64,000 bases of DNA from Paenibacillus sp. V4I3 (lineage in GTDB: Bacteria; Bacillota; Bacilli; Paenibacillales; NBRC-103111). The DNA is taken from assembly GCF_030817215.1 (NCBI RefSeq), contig NZ_JAUSZA010000001.1, positions 7,476,501-7,540,500 of the forward strand, read 5' to 3'. The position numbers and the translations under genes were made by a program. Every line of letters starts with the position of its first letter. Position 1 is the stretch's first letter. Below the pieces are notes generated by a model that searched no databases, was not told where the DNA came from, and worked only from the letters and a program-made list of their open reading frames with translations. Below, piece by piece: positions 16,116 through 24,896 of the stretch.

Positions 16116-17099
16116 TTGGACACAGGTACTCATCTCGTAATTGGTTTAGGGTTAGCGGGACTGTCTCAAATTGACCCTAGCGTTTCTGCGGACACAGCGG
16201 CAACCACTGCGGTCTTCATAGGAACTGTTATTGGCTCACAGATTCCGGATGTGGACGGGCTGCTCCGTTTTAAAGGGAACGCCACTTACATTCGAAATCA
16301 CCGCGGTCGTTCTCACTCTTTGCCAGCTTTACTTTTATGGACGCTGCTGATCACTGGAGCTCTTGCTCTTTTCTTCCATGGAATCCCCTTGCTGCACCTT
16401 GGTATGTGGGTAGGAATCGCCGTTTGTTTTCACGTCTTCACAGATTGTTTCAACACATATGGTACACAAGCGTTCCGGCCATTCTCTGAAAAGTGGGTGT
16501 CATGGAACATTATACACATCTTTGATCCCTTTATCTTTTCAAGCCACATCGCAGCTATTTTCATGTGGTCTTTCCATGTCGCCAGTCCAAAGCTGGTATT
16601 CCCGACTTTGTACGGGGTTATCGCCCTCTATTACATCTGGCGCTCTCTGGACCATTACATCGTAGAAAAAGGGCTTTATCGCAAAGACCCCACTCATATG
16701 CCTGGGGATAAATACACACTTATTGTAACATTCAACCTCTATGTGTGGAACGTAGTGAAACGAAGAACAGACGGCACCTTCCAGTTGGGTGAACTGAAGA
16801 ATTCGAAGCTTAGGTGGATCGACACTGTCAAATGTGAAGAACATCCAGCCATCGAGGTGTCCAAGAGTCACGAAGACATCCAAGCCTTACTCTACTTCTC
16901 ATCCTTCACCTGTGCAGAAGTGAAAGAACATCGTTGGGGGTACGAAGTAAGGTGGGCTGATGTGCGTTATCGACACCGGAAGCAGTATCCTTTCGTCGGT
17001 GTTATCCTGATGGATCACAATTTCCAAACACTTGATTCTTATGTGGGCTGGGTGAATGACACTAGGCTTGAAAAAAAGCTAAAAGTGGATCTTTATTAG
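16116..17099 (+). CDS. yfhP: YfhP-like membrane-bound metal-dependent hydrolase
   Basis: The 327-residue product has an N-terminal membrane domain with His/Asp motifs typical of the YdjM/YfhP family: MDTGTHLVIGLGLA, SQIPDVDGLLRFKGN, RNHRGRSHSLPAL and HVFTDCFNTYGTQ. The rest is a soluble domain. Members are predicted metal-dependent hydrolases, and Bacillus YfhP has the same length; the substrate is unknown. TTG at 16116 directly follows the AGGAGGAAACCCA at the end of the hairpin leader. Its own terminator lies at 17104. Confidence 0.85.
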   Translation: MDTGTHLVIGLGLAGLSQIDPSVSADTAATTAVFIGTVIGSQIPDVDGLLRFKGNATYIRNHRGRSHSLPALLLWTLLITGALALFFHGIPLLHLGMWVGIAVCFHVFTDCFNTYGTQAFRPFSEKWVSWNIIHIFDPFIFSSHIAAIFMWSFHVASPKLVFPTLYGVIALYYIWRSLDHYIVEKGLYRKDPTHMPGDKYTLIVTFNLYVWNVVKRRTDGTFQLGELKNSKLRWIDTVKCEEHPAIEVSKSHEDIQALLYFSSFTCAEVKEHRWGYEVRWADVRYRHRKQYPFVGVILMDHNFQTLDSYVGWVNDTRLEKKLKVDLY

Positions 17100-17103
17100 A
17101 AAA

Positions 17104-17132
17104 GAGGCGCGCTAACCAAACGCGTCTTTTTT
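17104..17132 (+). terminator. Terminator of the yfhP-like gene
   Basis: GAGGCGCG pairs with CGCGTCTT around a nine-base loop and is followed by T residues. Confidence 0.7.
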
Positions 17133-17149
17133 ACGTTTAAAAAAGACAT

Positions 17150-17186
17150 ACAAAAAGCCCAGAGGGTTTTAGGCCTCTGGGCTTTA
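17150..17186 (-). terminator. Terminator of the spore protein gene
   Basis: A perfect 12-base stem AAAGCCCAGAGG/CCTCTGGGCTTT; on the minus strand it runs into TTTTTG. Confidence 0.8.
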
Positions 17187-17226
17187 TTGTTACGTAATCG
17201 GGAAAGCTATTAACGAGTCAGGTTAC

Positions 17227-17454
17227 CTAGCTGCGAAAGCCAGATTGTCCTGCCAGCGTTTGCTCAGCAATTTGCACCAAGCGACGAGTAATGTTACCCC
17301 CGATTGCACCAGCATCGCGAGTAGCCATATAACCCATGTAACCATCTTGAGGAATTTGGATGCCCAGCTCTTGAGCTACCTCATATTTCAATTGATCTAA
17401 AGCTTGATTGGCTTGTGGAACTACCAATGTGTTGCTGCTACGATTTTGCGCCAT
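17227..17454 (-). CDS. Alpha/beta-type small acid-soluble spore protein
   Basis: The 75-residue protein belongs to the DNA-coating SASP family that protects spore DNA. It has the first conserved region LDQLKYEVAQELGI, with the GPR protease site E-[FIV] style context (here YEVAQE), and the second, AGAIGGNITRRLVQIAEQTL. A close paralogue lies at 27452. GAAAGGAG precedes the start and a sigma-G-like promoter lies upstream, matching forespore expression. Confidence 0.95.
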   Translation of the reverse strand: MAQNRSSNTLVVPQANQALDQLKYEVAQELGIQIPQDGYMGYMATRDAGAIGGNITRRLVQIAEQTLAGQSGFRS

Positions 17455-17513
17455 AAGGATCAGACTCCTTTCAGTCAGCTATAATCTTTGATGTATTTGC
17501 AAGCTTGCAAAGA

Positions 17514-17542
17514 TAGTATGTGGAGGAAATGAATTTATATGC
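17514..17542 (-). promoter_or_regulatory. Sigma-G-type promoter of the spore protein gene
   Basis: On the minus strand GCATA (17538-17542) and CATACTA (17514-17520) are separated by 17 bases, in line with the sigma-G consensus (GHATR and CATNNTA). The distance to the start codon is about 60 bases. Confidence 0.6.
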
Positions 17543-17607
17543 ACAGCGATCAAAAAAGTTTAAAATAAGAAGACACTGTTCAATCTTCTAGAAAGTAGGT
17601 CACGTAC

Positions 17608-17790
17608 ATGAGCAAACCACTAGCTCTTCTTTTCGCTGTTATTGGCACTCTGCTGCTCGCCTCCATCAGCTTATTCATTGCCCTCAGGCAGCCTTGGATG
17701 ATCCTTGCCTGTTCCATCATCTCCTTAGGCTTTATAGGATATGGATTTGCAGTTAAAGCGAAGATTCGCAAGAAAAATACACGGTCTTAA
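17608..17790 (+). CDS. 60-aa two-helix membrane protein (DUF5325/YlaF-like)
   Basis: Two hydrophobic segments (about residues 5-26 and 30-48) with a short polar loop and a basic tail ending KAKIRKKNTRS. Length and the GYGF-like segment GFIGYGFAVKAK recall the small YlaF/DUF5325 proteins of Bacilli, whose role is unknown. The AGTAGG upstream is a modest ribosome site. A terminator follows at 17823. Confidence 0.65.
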   Translation: MSKPLALLFAVIGTLLLASISLFIALRQPWMILACSIISLGFIGYGFAVKAKIRKKNTRS

Positions 17791-17822
17791 CGAAAGCTTT
17801 AACAACTATCGTCAATAAGAGA

Positions 17823-17863
17823 AAGAGCCCAAATAGCTGTACTAGCTGTTCGAGCTCTTTTTT
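17823..17863 (+). terminator. Terminator between the DUF5325-like gene and trpS
   Basis: AAGAGC pairs with GCTCTT around an inner AGCTGTACTAGCT, followed by TTTTTT. The inner part can also pair. It may serve both flanking convergent genes. Confidence 0.6.
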
Positions 17864-17868
17864 GCTTT

Positions 17869-18852
17869 TTATATAACGACGAAACCCATCCGCTTCTTCA
17901 CTTCGAGCAGGGTTTGATCAGCCACCTCAGCAGCTTCCTGCGCACCTTTTTTCAAAATGTCGAAAATTTCACCCGAGCTGCGAATTTCACGATAGCGTTG
18001 TTGGATCGGCTCAAGAACGGCCACAAGATGCTCAGCTAGATCCTTTTTGAAAGGTCCATAGCCTTGCCCATCGTATTTGGCTTCAATCTCAGCTAAGCTC
18101 ATCTCTGCAAAGTGGGAGTAGATCGACATCAAATTACTAACCTCCGGCTTGTTTTGAGGATCATACTTTACCTCACGGCCAGAATCGGTGACTGCTCGAC
18201 TAAGCTTCTTACGGATGACATCAGGCTCATCCAGCATGGCAATGTAACTGCCGGCATTTGGACTGCTTTTGCTCATCTTTTTGGATGCATCATCCAAAGA
18301 CATGATTCTCGCACCGATCTCAGGCATATAAGGCTGCGGCATGACAAATATTTCACCAAAACGGTTGTTGAAGCGATTCGCTAAGTCGCGCGTCAACTCC
18401 AAATGCTGCTTCTGATCATCTCCGACTGGAATAAGGTCCGCATTGTATAACAGAATGTCTGCTGCCATAAGGGATGGATACGTAAATAGGCCTGCACCAA
18501 CAGAATCCTTACCTTCGGATTTGTCCTTGAACTGTGTCATACGCTCAAGTTCTCCCATATGCGTCAGCGTCGTCATGATCCAGCCGAGCTCAGCGTGCGC
18601 ATGAACATGGGATTGTAGGAAAATGGATGCTTTTCTAGGATCTAGTCCCGCAGCAATATAAAGCGAAGCAATGGACTCTGTTTGCTCCTTCAGAGCTGCC
18701 GGTTCCTGAGGAACCGTGATGGCGTGCAAATCGACGACCATAAAATAACAGCGATGCAAATGCTGCAGCTTCACATAATTGCGCAGTGCGCCAATATAGT
18801 TGCCAATCGTCAGCTGTCCGCTGGATTGCATACCGGATAATACTCGTTTCAT
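17869..18852 (-). CDS. trpS: Tryptophanyl-tRNA synthetase
   Basis: Class I aminoacyl-tRNA synthetase charging tRNA-Trp. The HIGH-equivalent TIGN is in SSGQLTIGNYIGAL (residues 10-23) and the KMSKS loop is in SKKMSKSSPNA. GDDQKQHLELTRDLANRFN lies between. The length of 327 is typical. A complete T-box leader with a TGG specifier precedes the gene, so expression should rise when uncharged tRNA-Trp accumulates. AGGGAT before the ATG acts as ribosome site. Transcribed alone. Confidence 0.96.
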   Translation of the reverse strand: MKRVLSGMQSSGQLTIGNYIGALRNYVKLQHLHRCYFMVVDLHAITVPQEPAALKEQTESIASLYIAAGLDPRKASIFLQSHVHAHAELGWIMTTLTHMGELERMTQFKDKSEGKDSVGAGLFTYPSLMAADILLYNADLIPVGDDQKQHLELTRDLANRFNNRFGEIFVMPQPYMPEIGARIMSLDDASKKMSKSSPNAGSYIAMLDEPDVIRKKLSRAVTDSGREVKYDPQNKPEVSNLMSIYSHFAEMSLAEIEAKYDGQGYGPFKKDLAEHLVAVLEPIQQRYREIRSSGEIFDILKKGAQEAAEVADQTLLEVKKRMGFVVI

Positions 18853-18897
18853 TGGATAATCCCTCCAGAATTCTTAACTTCTTATGGTCTAAAAAAA

Positions 18898-19175
18898 CAA
18901 CAAAAAGGCCTCTCCCCGCAAGGGACGAGAGACCGTGGTACCACCCTAATTTGTCCGTGAACAATTGTTCAATAAGACCTTCAGGCTCTGATAACGGGGA
19001 GCTTCCGTTTGGCATACTTGACAGATGAGGATGTTCTCCGGCCTAGGTTCCGGCAACCTGCATACTGTGTTCAGCCTCATGCTCAAGGATCCATTCGGTT
19101 TGCTTGTTTCACCGGTTCGCACCAACCACCGGCTCTCTGAGAAACGGAAGACAAACTTACTTGTTCCTATCATCG
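18898..19175 (-). ncRNA. T-box riboswitch with Trp specifier
   Basis: The minus strand carries the hallmark antiterminator sequence AGGGTGGTACCACGG (complement of 18933-18947). It is followed by a terminator hairpin, GTCTCTCGTCCC with GGGGAGAGGCC, and TTTTT at about 18898-18935. Stem I parts are visible: GAACAAGTAAG near 19170, CAGAGAGCCGGTGGTTGGTG, then GAATGGA with TGG at the complement of 19091-19093 as the specifier codon. It controls trpS by sensing uncharged tRNA-Trp. Confidence 0.93.
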
Positions 19176-19192
19176 CGAATTGATTTTATATC

Positions 19193-19220
19193 ATTATACA
19201 CCCTTACAATCCATTGTCAA
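19193..19220 (-). promoter_or_regulatory. Promoter of the trpS T-box transcript
   Basis: TTGACA (19215-19220, complement) and TATAAT (19193-19198, complement) are both perfect consensus hexamers, with a 16-base spacer, just upstream of the T-box. Confidence 0.75.
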
Positions 19221-19341
19221 TCAAGGACATTGTCCTATCTGAACCTGCATGTACATAGGATAGATCATACTAGCCTTTCCATGGATAAAATAACTCCGCG
19301 TCCTTCAGGGACGCATCAACGGACAAAGGGGTGTCAACGAA

Positions 19342-20475
19342 TTGCCATCGACTCTATATCGCTGGAGCCTTCCTATCTCCACGGTGATTTGCGCGTTTCT
19401 CCTCATCTTAATCGTGACAACGAGAGAGCTTCCTCCTACGGGTTTGGTCTTTTATGAAAGCAAGCTCGTCTTTACAGCATTCATGGATATTTTTCTCGAC
19501 GCTTTGCCTTTTATGTTACTTGGCGTCCTTCTATCCACGGTCGTTGAAAACTTCATTCCTGAAGCGTTCATCAGACGCATGACGCCGCGGCACCCGTTAG
19601 GAGGCATCTTATTTGCCTGCGTTCTTGGCATCATGTTCCCACTCTGTGAATGCGGAATGATTCCTTTCGTTCGTCGGCTCATGCGGAAAGGAATGCCTGT
19701 GTACATAGCTGTCATCTTCATACTAGTCGGGCCGATTCTGAATCCCATTGTCTTCGCCTCGACATTCATGGCTTTCCGCGGCGAGCCTTCGATGGCATAT
19801 TCGCGAATGGGGCTTACATTTGGCGTTGCGCTCATCGTAGGACTGCTGCTGACACGTTTCCTGAAAGGTAACCCTTTACGTCATCCTATCGAAAATCAGG
19901 CAAACACACTACACCACCACCGGGGTTCCAGCCCTGGACATCACGCTGACCTTATTCACGCTTACGACAACAATCACGATCACGACCATCATCATGGGCA
20001 TAACCATAATCATCATCATAAACACGATCATGATCATCATCACGGCCACAATCATTCGCACGACGGTGGTCGCATGATGGTTATGTTCAGCCACGGTACG
20101 ACCGAGCTGTTCGAAATGAGTAAGTACTTGATGCTGGGCGCCTTCCTAACCGCTCTTATCCAAACATTCGTCGCCCAAGACAGCTTATCTGCGATCGGTC
20201 AGGGACCTTTCATTTCACATGTGTTCATGATGGGCTTTGCCTACCTGCTCTCGCTGTGCTCCACAACAGATGCTTTCGTGGCTGCCTCCTTCGCCAACTC
20301 CTTCTCTCCAGGCTCCTTATTGGCTTTCCTTGTGTTCGGCCCGATGATCGACGTCAAAAGCACGCTGATGATGCTCTCCATCTTTAAAGCCCGCTTCGTG
20401 CTGACTCTCTCCATCGTCGTCGCGGTTACGGTGTTGGCGGGATCATTGCTTTTAATGCGTTTCTTTTTAGTTTAA
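19342..20475 (+). CDS. DUF318/ArsP-family permease with His-rich loop
   Basis: A 377-residue membrane protein of the YraQ/YcgR (ArsP_1) permease family. Two four-helix halves each hold the family signature: GIMFPLCECGMIPFVRRL with GPILNPIVFAST, and LLSLCSTTDAFVAASF with FGPMIDVKST. Between them lies a loop (about residues 195-245) with more than twenty histidines and many aspartates, absent from shorter relatives, that looks like a metal-binding sensor or buffer. A TTG start follows AAGGGGTG. The partner TIGR03943-type gene often next to such permeases is missing. Substrate unknown; metal export or uptake is inference. Confidence 0.8.
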   Translation: MPSTLYRWSLPISTVICAFLLILIVTTRELPPTGLVFYESKLVFTAFMDIFLDALPFMLLGVLLSTVVENFIPEAFIRRMTPRHPLGGILFACVLGIMFPLCECGMIPFVRRLMRKGMPVYIAVIFILVGPILNPIVFASTFMAFRGEPSMAYSRMGLTFGVALIVGLLLTRFLKGNPLRHPIENQANTLHHHRGSSPGHHADLIHAYDNNHDHDHHHGHNHNHHHKHDHDHHHGHNHSHDGGRMMVMFSHGTTELFEMSKYLMLGAFLTALIQTFVAQDSLSAIGQGPFISHVFMMGFAYLLSLCSTTDAFVAASFANSFSPGSLLAFLVFGPMIDVKSTLMMLSIFKARFVLTLSIVVAVTVLAGSLLLMRFFLV

Positions 20476-20477
20476 AA

Positions 20478-20513
20478 AAAAGGAGCTCGCCACTTATGGC
20501 GAGACTCCTTTTT
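20478..20513. terminator. Bidirectional terminator between permease and ilvD
   Basis: AAAAGGAG plus CTCGCC pair with GGCGAG plus CTCCTTTT, loop ACTTAT, with T-runs readable on both strands. It serves two convergent genes. Confidence 0.8.
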
Positions 20514-20524
20514 GATATTAATAA

Positions 20525-22210
20525 TTAAAACTTCAGAATGGCGCCTGCACTAGCATTTGTCACCATTTTCGTATAACGCGCCAAATATCCGGTTTGGATT
20601 TTCGGTTGGAACTCTGTCCAGCTCTCGCGGCGTTTCGCGAATTCTTCATCGCTGATTTGCAGTTCGATTTTGCGGCCGTCCATGTCCACATCAATGATGT
20701 CGCCATCATGTACGAAAGCGAGTGGCCCGCCCTCAGCGGCTTCCGGAGAAATATGACCGATGGAGATACCACGGGATGCGCCGGAGAAACGTCCGTCCGT
20801 AATTAACGCAACCTTCGCGCCAAGACCCATACCTACGATTTGGGAAGTAGGAGCCAGCATTTCCGGCATACCAGGTCCACCCTTCGGACCTTCGTAGCGG
20901 ATAACAACGACATGGCCTTCTTTAACATGACCGTTCGCAATGCCGTACAAAGCTTCGTCTTGCGAGTTGAAGCAGATAGCTGGACCAACGTGACGTCCGC
21001 CAACGGATTTATCAACTGCACCAACTTTAACGATACTACCCTCAGGAGCAAGGTTACCGAACAGTACAGCTAGTCCGCCTCTTTCGCTGTGCGGGTTCGT
21101 AATTGGACGAAGCACTTCATGGTTCAGAATTTCACAGCCCGCCACATTTTCACGCAACGTTTTGGCAGTTACTGTCATGCGGTCACCGTCAAATGCACCC
21201 GGCTTTTTGAGCAGCTCGTTAATAATTGCACTTACACCACCAGCCAGATGCACATCTTCAATGTGATAATCGGAAGCTGGAGCGATTTTTGCTAAGTGAG
21301 GTACACGTTCTGCCACTTCGTTAATGCGTGAAATCGGGTACTCAATACCCGCTTCTGCCGCGATAGCCAATGTGTGAAGAACTGTGTTCGTGGAACCACC
21401 CATTGCCATGTCGAGAGCAAATGCGTTATCGATCGCTTCGATCGTAACGATATCACGAGGCTTGATGTCTTTTTCAATGAGGACCATCAATTGTTTCGCA
21501 CAATCTTTCACGAATTGCTTACGCTCTTCAGCAACAGCCAGAATTGTACCGTTACCCGGCATAGCTAGACCAAGGCCTTCAGCCAAACAGTTCATGGAGT
21601 TCGCTGTAAACATACCGGAACAAGATCCGCATGTCGGACAACCGTATTGCTCTAACTCTTCTAGACCCGCTTCATCTAATTTACCAGCTTGGAAAGCACC
21701 CACGCCTTCGAATACGGAGGATAGGGAAATGGATTTACCGTTTTTATCTTTACCGGCTTTCATCGGGCCGCCGCTCACTAACATCGTAGGGATGTTAACG
21801 CGAAGGGCACCCATGATCATACCCGGTGTAATTTTATCACAGTTAGGAATACAGATAAGGCCATCGAACCAGTGAGCATTAACTACCGTTTCCAAGGAAT
21901 CCGCAATAATCTCACGGCTTGGCAAGGAATAACGCATACCAATATGCCCCATCGCAATGCCATCGTCAACACCAATTGTGTTGAATTCGAAAGGAACCCC
22001 GCCTGCTTCACGGATCGCTTCCTTCACGAGTTTACCAAACTCTTGCAAATGAACATGTCCAGGAATAATGTCTATATAAGAGTTACAAACCGCAATAAAC
22101 GGCTTGCCGAAATCTTCCTCTTTAACGCCGGCTGCACGCAGCAAACTGCGATGCGGAGCACGGTCGAATCCTTTTTTAATCATATCGCTTCGCTGTTTTG
22201 GATGAGCCAT
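20525..22210 (-). CDS. ilvD: Dihydroxy-acid dehydratase
   Basis: IlvD converts 2,3-dihydroxy-acids to 2-keto acids in valine, isoleucine and leucine synthesis. Iron-sulfur ligands are visible in AVCNSYIDIIPGH, PNCDKITPGMIMG and GCPTCGSCSGMFTANS, and the C-terminal TDGRFSGASRG motif is intact. ATG at 22210 (561 aa) is chosen because AGGAGG lies eight bases upstream; the TTG two codons earlier is too close. It stands apart from other ilv genes in this window. Full length, no sign of damage. Confidence 0.97.
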   Translation of the reverse strand: MAHPKQRSDMIKKGFDRAPHRSLLRAAGVKEEDFGKPFIAVCNSYIDIIPGHVHLQEFGKLVKEAIREAGGVPFEFNTIGVDDGIAMGHIGMRYSLPSREIIADSLETVVNAHWFDGLICIPNCDKITPGMIMGALRVNIPTMLVSGGPMKAGKDKNGKSISLSSVFEGVGAFQAGKLDEAGLEELEQYGCPTCGSCSGMFTANSMNCLAEGLGLAMPGNGTILAVAEERKQFVKDCAKQLMVLIEKDIKPRDIVTIEAIDNAFALDMAMGGSTNTVLHTLAIAAEAGIEYPISRINEVAERVPHLAKIAPASDYHIEDVHLAGGVSAIINELLKKPGAFDGDRMTVTAKTLRENVAGCEILNHEVLRPITNPHSERGGLAVLFGNLAPEGSIVKVGAVDKSVGGRHVGPAICFNSQDEALYGIANGHVKEGHVVVIRYEGPKGGPGMPEMLAPTSQIVGMGLGAKVALITDGRFSGASRGISIGHISPEAAEGGPLAFVHDGDIIDVDMDGRKIELQISDEEFAKRRESWTEFQPKIQTGYLARYTKMVTNASAGAILKF

Positions 22211-22330
22211 TCTCAATTCCTCCTAGATTTCATTTCTTTTGAGAAAACAATGAATCTATCATACCACACTTCTCGTAAAATTTCTGCCTTTAGTATGATA
22301 ACGCGTCAATGTAACATCAAACATACCGCT

Positions 22331-23317
22331 TTAGGCTTTGCGTCGATTCAAATGAACGAAAGTAATGGCCAAAGCCAGCACCAGCACCCCGCCTTTGACA
22401 ATATCAAATCCGAAATAAGGCACATTCAGCATCGTAAGTCCATTGAGCAATACGCCAATCAATACAGCACCAAAGAAAGTCCCTATGACATTAGGCTTCC
22501 CTGCACCTAGCACAGAATACCCGACGAACACCGAGGCAACAGCTTCCATCAGAAGCGGAGCACCGGCATCAATCTGTCCTGAACCGACACGAGAAGCATA
22601 CAAAATACCTCCGAACGCTGCGAAAATACCGGACAGCACATAAGCTGCTAAGCGGATTTTGTTAACAGAAATCCCAGAGAGACGTGCTGCCTCCCGATTT
22701 CCCCCCGTAATGTAGAGCTGGCGCCCCCAGCGGGTGTACGTCAGAAAGACATGCACAACGATTACAGCCACAATCATAAGAACAACAGGCACAGGTACAC
22801 CAAGGAGCTTTCCTTGACCGATCCAAAGAAATTCCGGCGTAAACTTCCCTTTTGCCACCGTGCCGTCTTGGAATCTCATATTATTATAGATGGAAAAGCC
22901 TTTCGTATACGTTTTTTGCACGCCACCGATGATGTACATCACCGCTAGAGTAGCAAGTAAATCCGGAATGCGAATTTTTACGATGAGCCATGAATTTATG
23001 AGTCCGATGATAGCTCCTATAATAAGAGGAACGATAATAACCAGAATGAGAGGCTGTTGGTACCAAACCATCAAAGCCGCCGCAGCCACCGTTGATAGTG
23101 AAACCGTTGAGCCTACGGATAAATCAAAGCCGTCTACAATTTGAGATAACGTGACCCCTATAGCAACAAACATCACTATCGATATCGACCTTAAAATGTC
23201 CGCGATGTTGTCATAAGTCATAAAATTTTCATTGATGATCGAAAAGACGATAACCACCAACGCAATAATGAACAAAGCGCCGTATTTAAACGTAAAATCC
23301 AAACTTCTTTCCTTCAT
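22331..23317 (-). CDS. CUT2 sugar ABC transporter permease (RbsC type)
   Basis: A 328-residue membrane protein with about ten helices. The family motifs FVAIGVTLSQIVDGFDLSVGS, LLATLAVMYIIGGV, and the loop GGNREAARLSGISVNKIRLAAYVLSG, typical of RbsC-like permeases, are present. ATG at 23317 follows GGGGGAGG, while the printed longer frame does not have support. It is the third gene after binding protein and ATPase, nearly touching the ATPase gene (1-bp gap). The sugar is unknown. Confidence 0.93.
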   Translation of the reverse strand: MKERSLDFTFKYGALFIIALVVIVFSIINENFMTYDNIADILRSISIVMFVAIGVTLSQIVDGFDLSVGSTVSLSTVAAAALMVWYQQPLILVIIVPLIIGAIIGLINSWLIVKIRIPDLLATLAVMYIIGGVQKTYTKGFSIYNNMRFQDGTVAKGKFTPEFLWIGQGKLLGVPVPVVLMIVAVIVVHVFLTYTRWGRQLYITGGNREAARLSGISVNKIRLAAYVLSGIFAAFGGILYASRVGSGQIDAGAPLLMEAVASVFVGYSVLGAGKPNVIGTFFGAVLIGVLLNGLTMLNVPYFGFDIVKGGVLVLALAITFVHLNRRKA

Positions 23318-23318
23318 G

Positions 23319-24827
23319 CTATTCAGCCTCCCCCGCACTCGCATACGTTAAAATGAGATCCTGCGTCGCTTCCGCACGGGAGAGCTCCTTCACCACAGAA
23401 CCATAGCTCATTACTAAAATGCGATCGGCAATTCCTATAATTTCATTCAGCTCGCAGGATAAATAAATAATGCCTTTACCTTCCGAGGCCAATTGACCGA
23501 TCAAGCGGAAAATATCGCTTTTCGCGCCAACATCGACCCCTTTAGTCGGCTCGTCAAACATGTAGACGTCGGCATTCGTCGGCAGCCATTTGCCCACGGC
23601 CACCTTCTGCTGGTTGCCGCCGCTTAGATGCTTCACAACGCGATTCGGATCGCCGGGCTGCACGTCAAGCTGCTCCACCATCTTCGCCGCGTGCAAACTC
23701 TCTGCGCTGCGCTGCACGAAGCCAAGCGAGCTCAGCTTGCGCAATATCGGAAGCGACAGATTGTGCTTCACGGTCTCCTCCACGAGGACGCCCTGCTTGC
23801 GGCGCTCCTCGGGCACGAGCGCGATGCCGGCGCGCACGGCATCCTCTGGCTGGCGCAGCGCGAGCTTGCGCCCGGCGAGCCACACCTCGCCGCCGTCCGC
23901 GGCGTCGGCGCCGAAGATCAGCCGGCTCAGCTCCGTCTTGCCGGCGCCGACCAACCCCACGACGCCGAGGATTTCGCCTCGGCGGAGGGCAAAGCTGACG
24001 CCGCGCACCTTGGTGCCGCGGCGCAGCCCTTTCACCTCGAGGAGGGTATCGCCGATTGGAACATCGGCTTTGGGGAACTCCTCGGTGAAGGTCTTGCCCA
24101 GCATCGCCTCAATGACTCCGGCGATGTCCATGTCTGCAGCCGCCTGCGTGAGCACGTGGCGGCCGTCGCGCATGATCGTGATCCGGTCAGCGACGCGGAA
24201 CACTTCCTGCAAACGGTGGGAGATGAAGATAATCCCCACCCCTTCGCGCTTCAGGCTGTCCATGATCTGGAACAGCCGCTCTGACTCCTCCAGACTAAGC
24301 GGTGCTGTAGGCTCGTCGAAGATGATGATCTTGGCCTTGTGCGCCATCGCTCTAGCGATAAGTACTAGCTGCTTCTGTGAGATGCTCAGCTCGTCCACCT
24401 TGCTGCGGACAGAGAACGCAGCCCCGATTTTTGCTAGAATTGCTTCGGCTTCCCGATGCAGCTTTCTCCAACTGACCCAGGCCCCGCCTTGAACCATTTT
24501 ATCCATCATGACATTTTCGGTCACTGTAAGCCCAGCTGCTAAGGCTGTGTCTACTTCTTGATAGACGCAATAGATACCTTGGTTCATTGCTTCCTTAGGC
24601 GTCTGTATGTTGAGAGACTGGCCGTTTATTGAAATTTGCCCCGTATCATGGGTATAAGCGCCGGATAAAATCTTCATCAAGGTACTCTTTCCAGCACCGT
24701 TAGCCCCGAGCAAGGCATGAATTTCTTTGTTTTGCAGGTCAAAATTAACCTCCTGCAGCGCCTTCACGCCTGGGAACGATTTGGAGATGCCTCTCATATG
24801 CAGCAAAGACCCGTTGTCAACCGACAT
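23319..24827 (-). CDS. CUT2 sugar ABC transporter ATP-binding protein (RbsA/MglA type)
   Basis: A 502-residue protein with two ABC domains. The first has Walker A GANGAGKSTLMKI and Walker B IIIFDEPTAPL. The second has GLVGAGKTELSRLI, signature LSGGNQQKVAVGKWL and DVYMFDEPTKGVDVG. Of three consecutive ATG codons the third (24827) has the best spacing to AGGTGA. The middle of the gene (about 23640-24200) is strikingly GC-rich, about 72% in 23881-24000 by my count, against roughly half in the adjoining binding-protein gene. The reading frame is intact. Confidence 0.93.
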   Translation of the reverse strand: MSVDNGSLLHMRGISKSFPGVKALQEVNFDLQNKEIHALLGANGAGKSTLMKILSGAYTHDTGQISINGQSLNIQTPKEAMNQGIYCVYQEVDTALAAGLTVTENVMMDKMVQGGAWVSWRKLHREAEAILAKIGAAFSVRSKVDELSISQKQLVLIARAMAHKAKIIIFDEPTAPLSLEESERLFQIMDSLKREGVGIIFISHRLQEVFRVADRITIMRDGRHVLTQAAADMDIAGVIEAMLGKTFTEEFPKADVPIGDTLLEVKGLRRGTKVRGVSFALRRGEILGVVGLVGAGKTELSRLIFGADAADGGEVWLAGRKLALRQPEDAVRAGIALVPEERRKQGVLVEETVKHNLSLPILRKLSSLGFVQRSAESLHAAKMVEQLDVQPGDPNRVVKHLSGGNQQKVAVGKWLPTNADVYMFDEPTKGVDVGAKSDIFRLIGQLASEGKGIIYLSCELNEIIGIADRILVMSYGSVVKELSRAEATQDLILTYASAGEAE

Positions 24828-24856
24828 CATCATTCACCTCTCATCTCAATCTGAAA

Positions 24857-24882
24857 GTCCCATCGCATAATAACGATGGGAC
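24857..24882 (-). other. Intercistronic hairpin after the sugar-binding protein gene
   Basis: GTCCCATCG pairs with CGATGGGAC, nine bases, eight-base loop, with only TTTC after it on the minus strand. Likely a partial terminator or mRNA stabiliser that raises binding-protein levels. Confidence 0.6.
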
Positions 24883-24896
24883 CGCATTGGATTACA

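Noticed and set aside
23590..24492. A 300-codon plus-strand open frame opposite the RbsA-like gene
   Set aside because: It is antisense to clear ABC domains, lacks a ribosome site and exists because the GC-rich patch has few stop codons.
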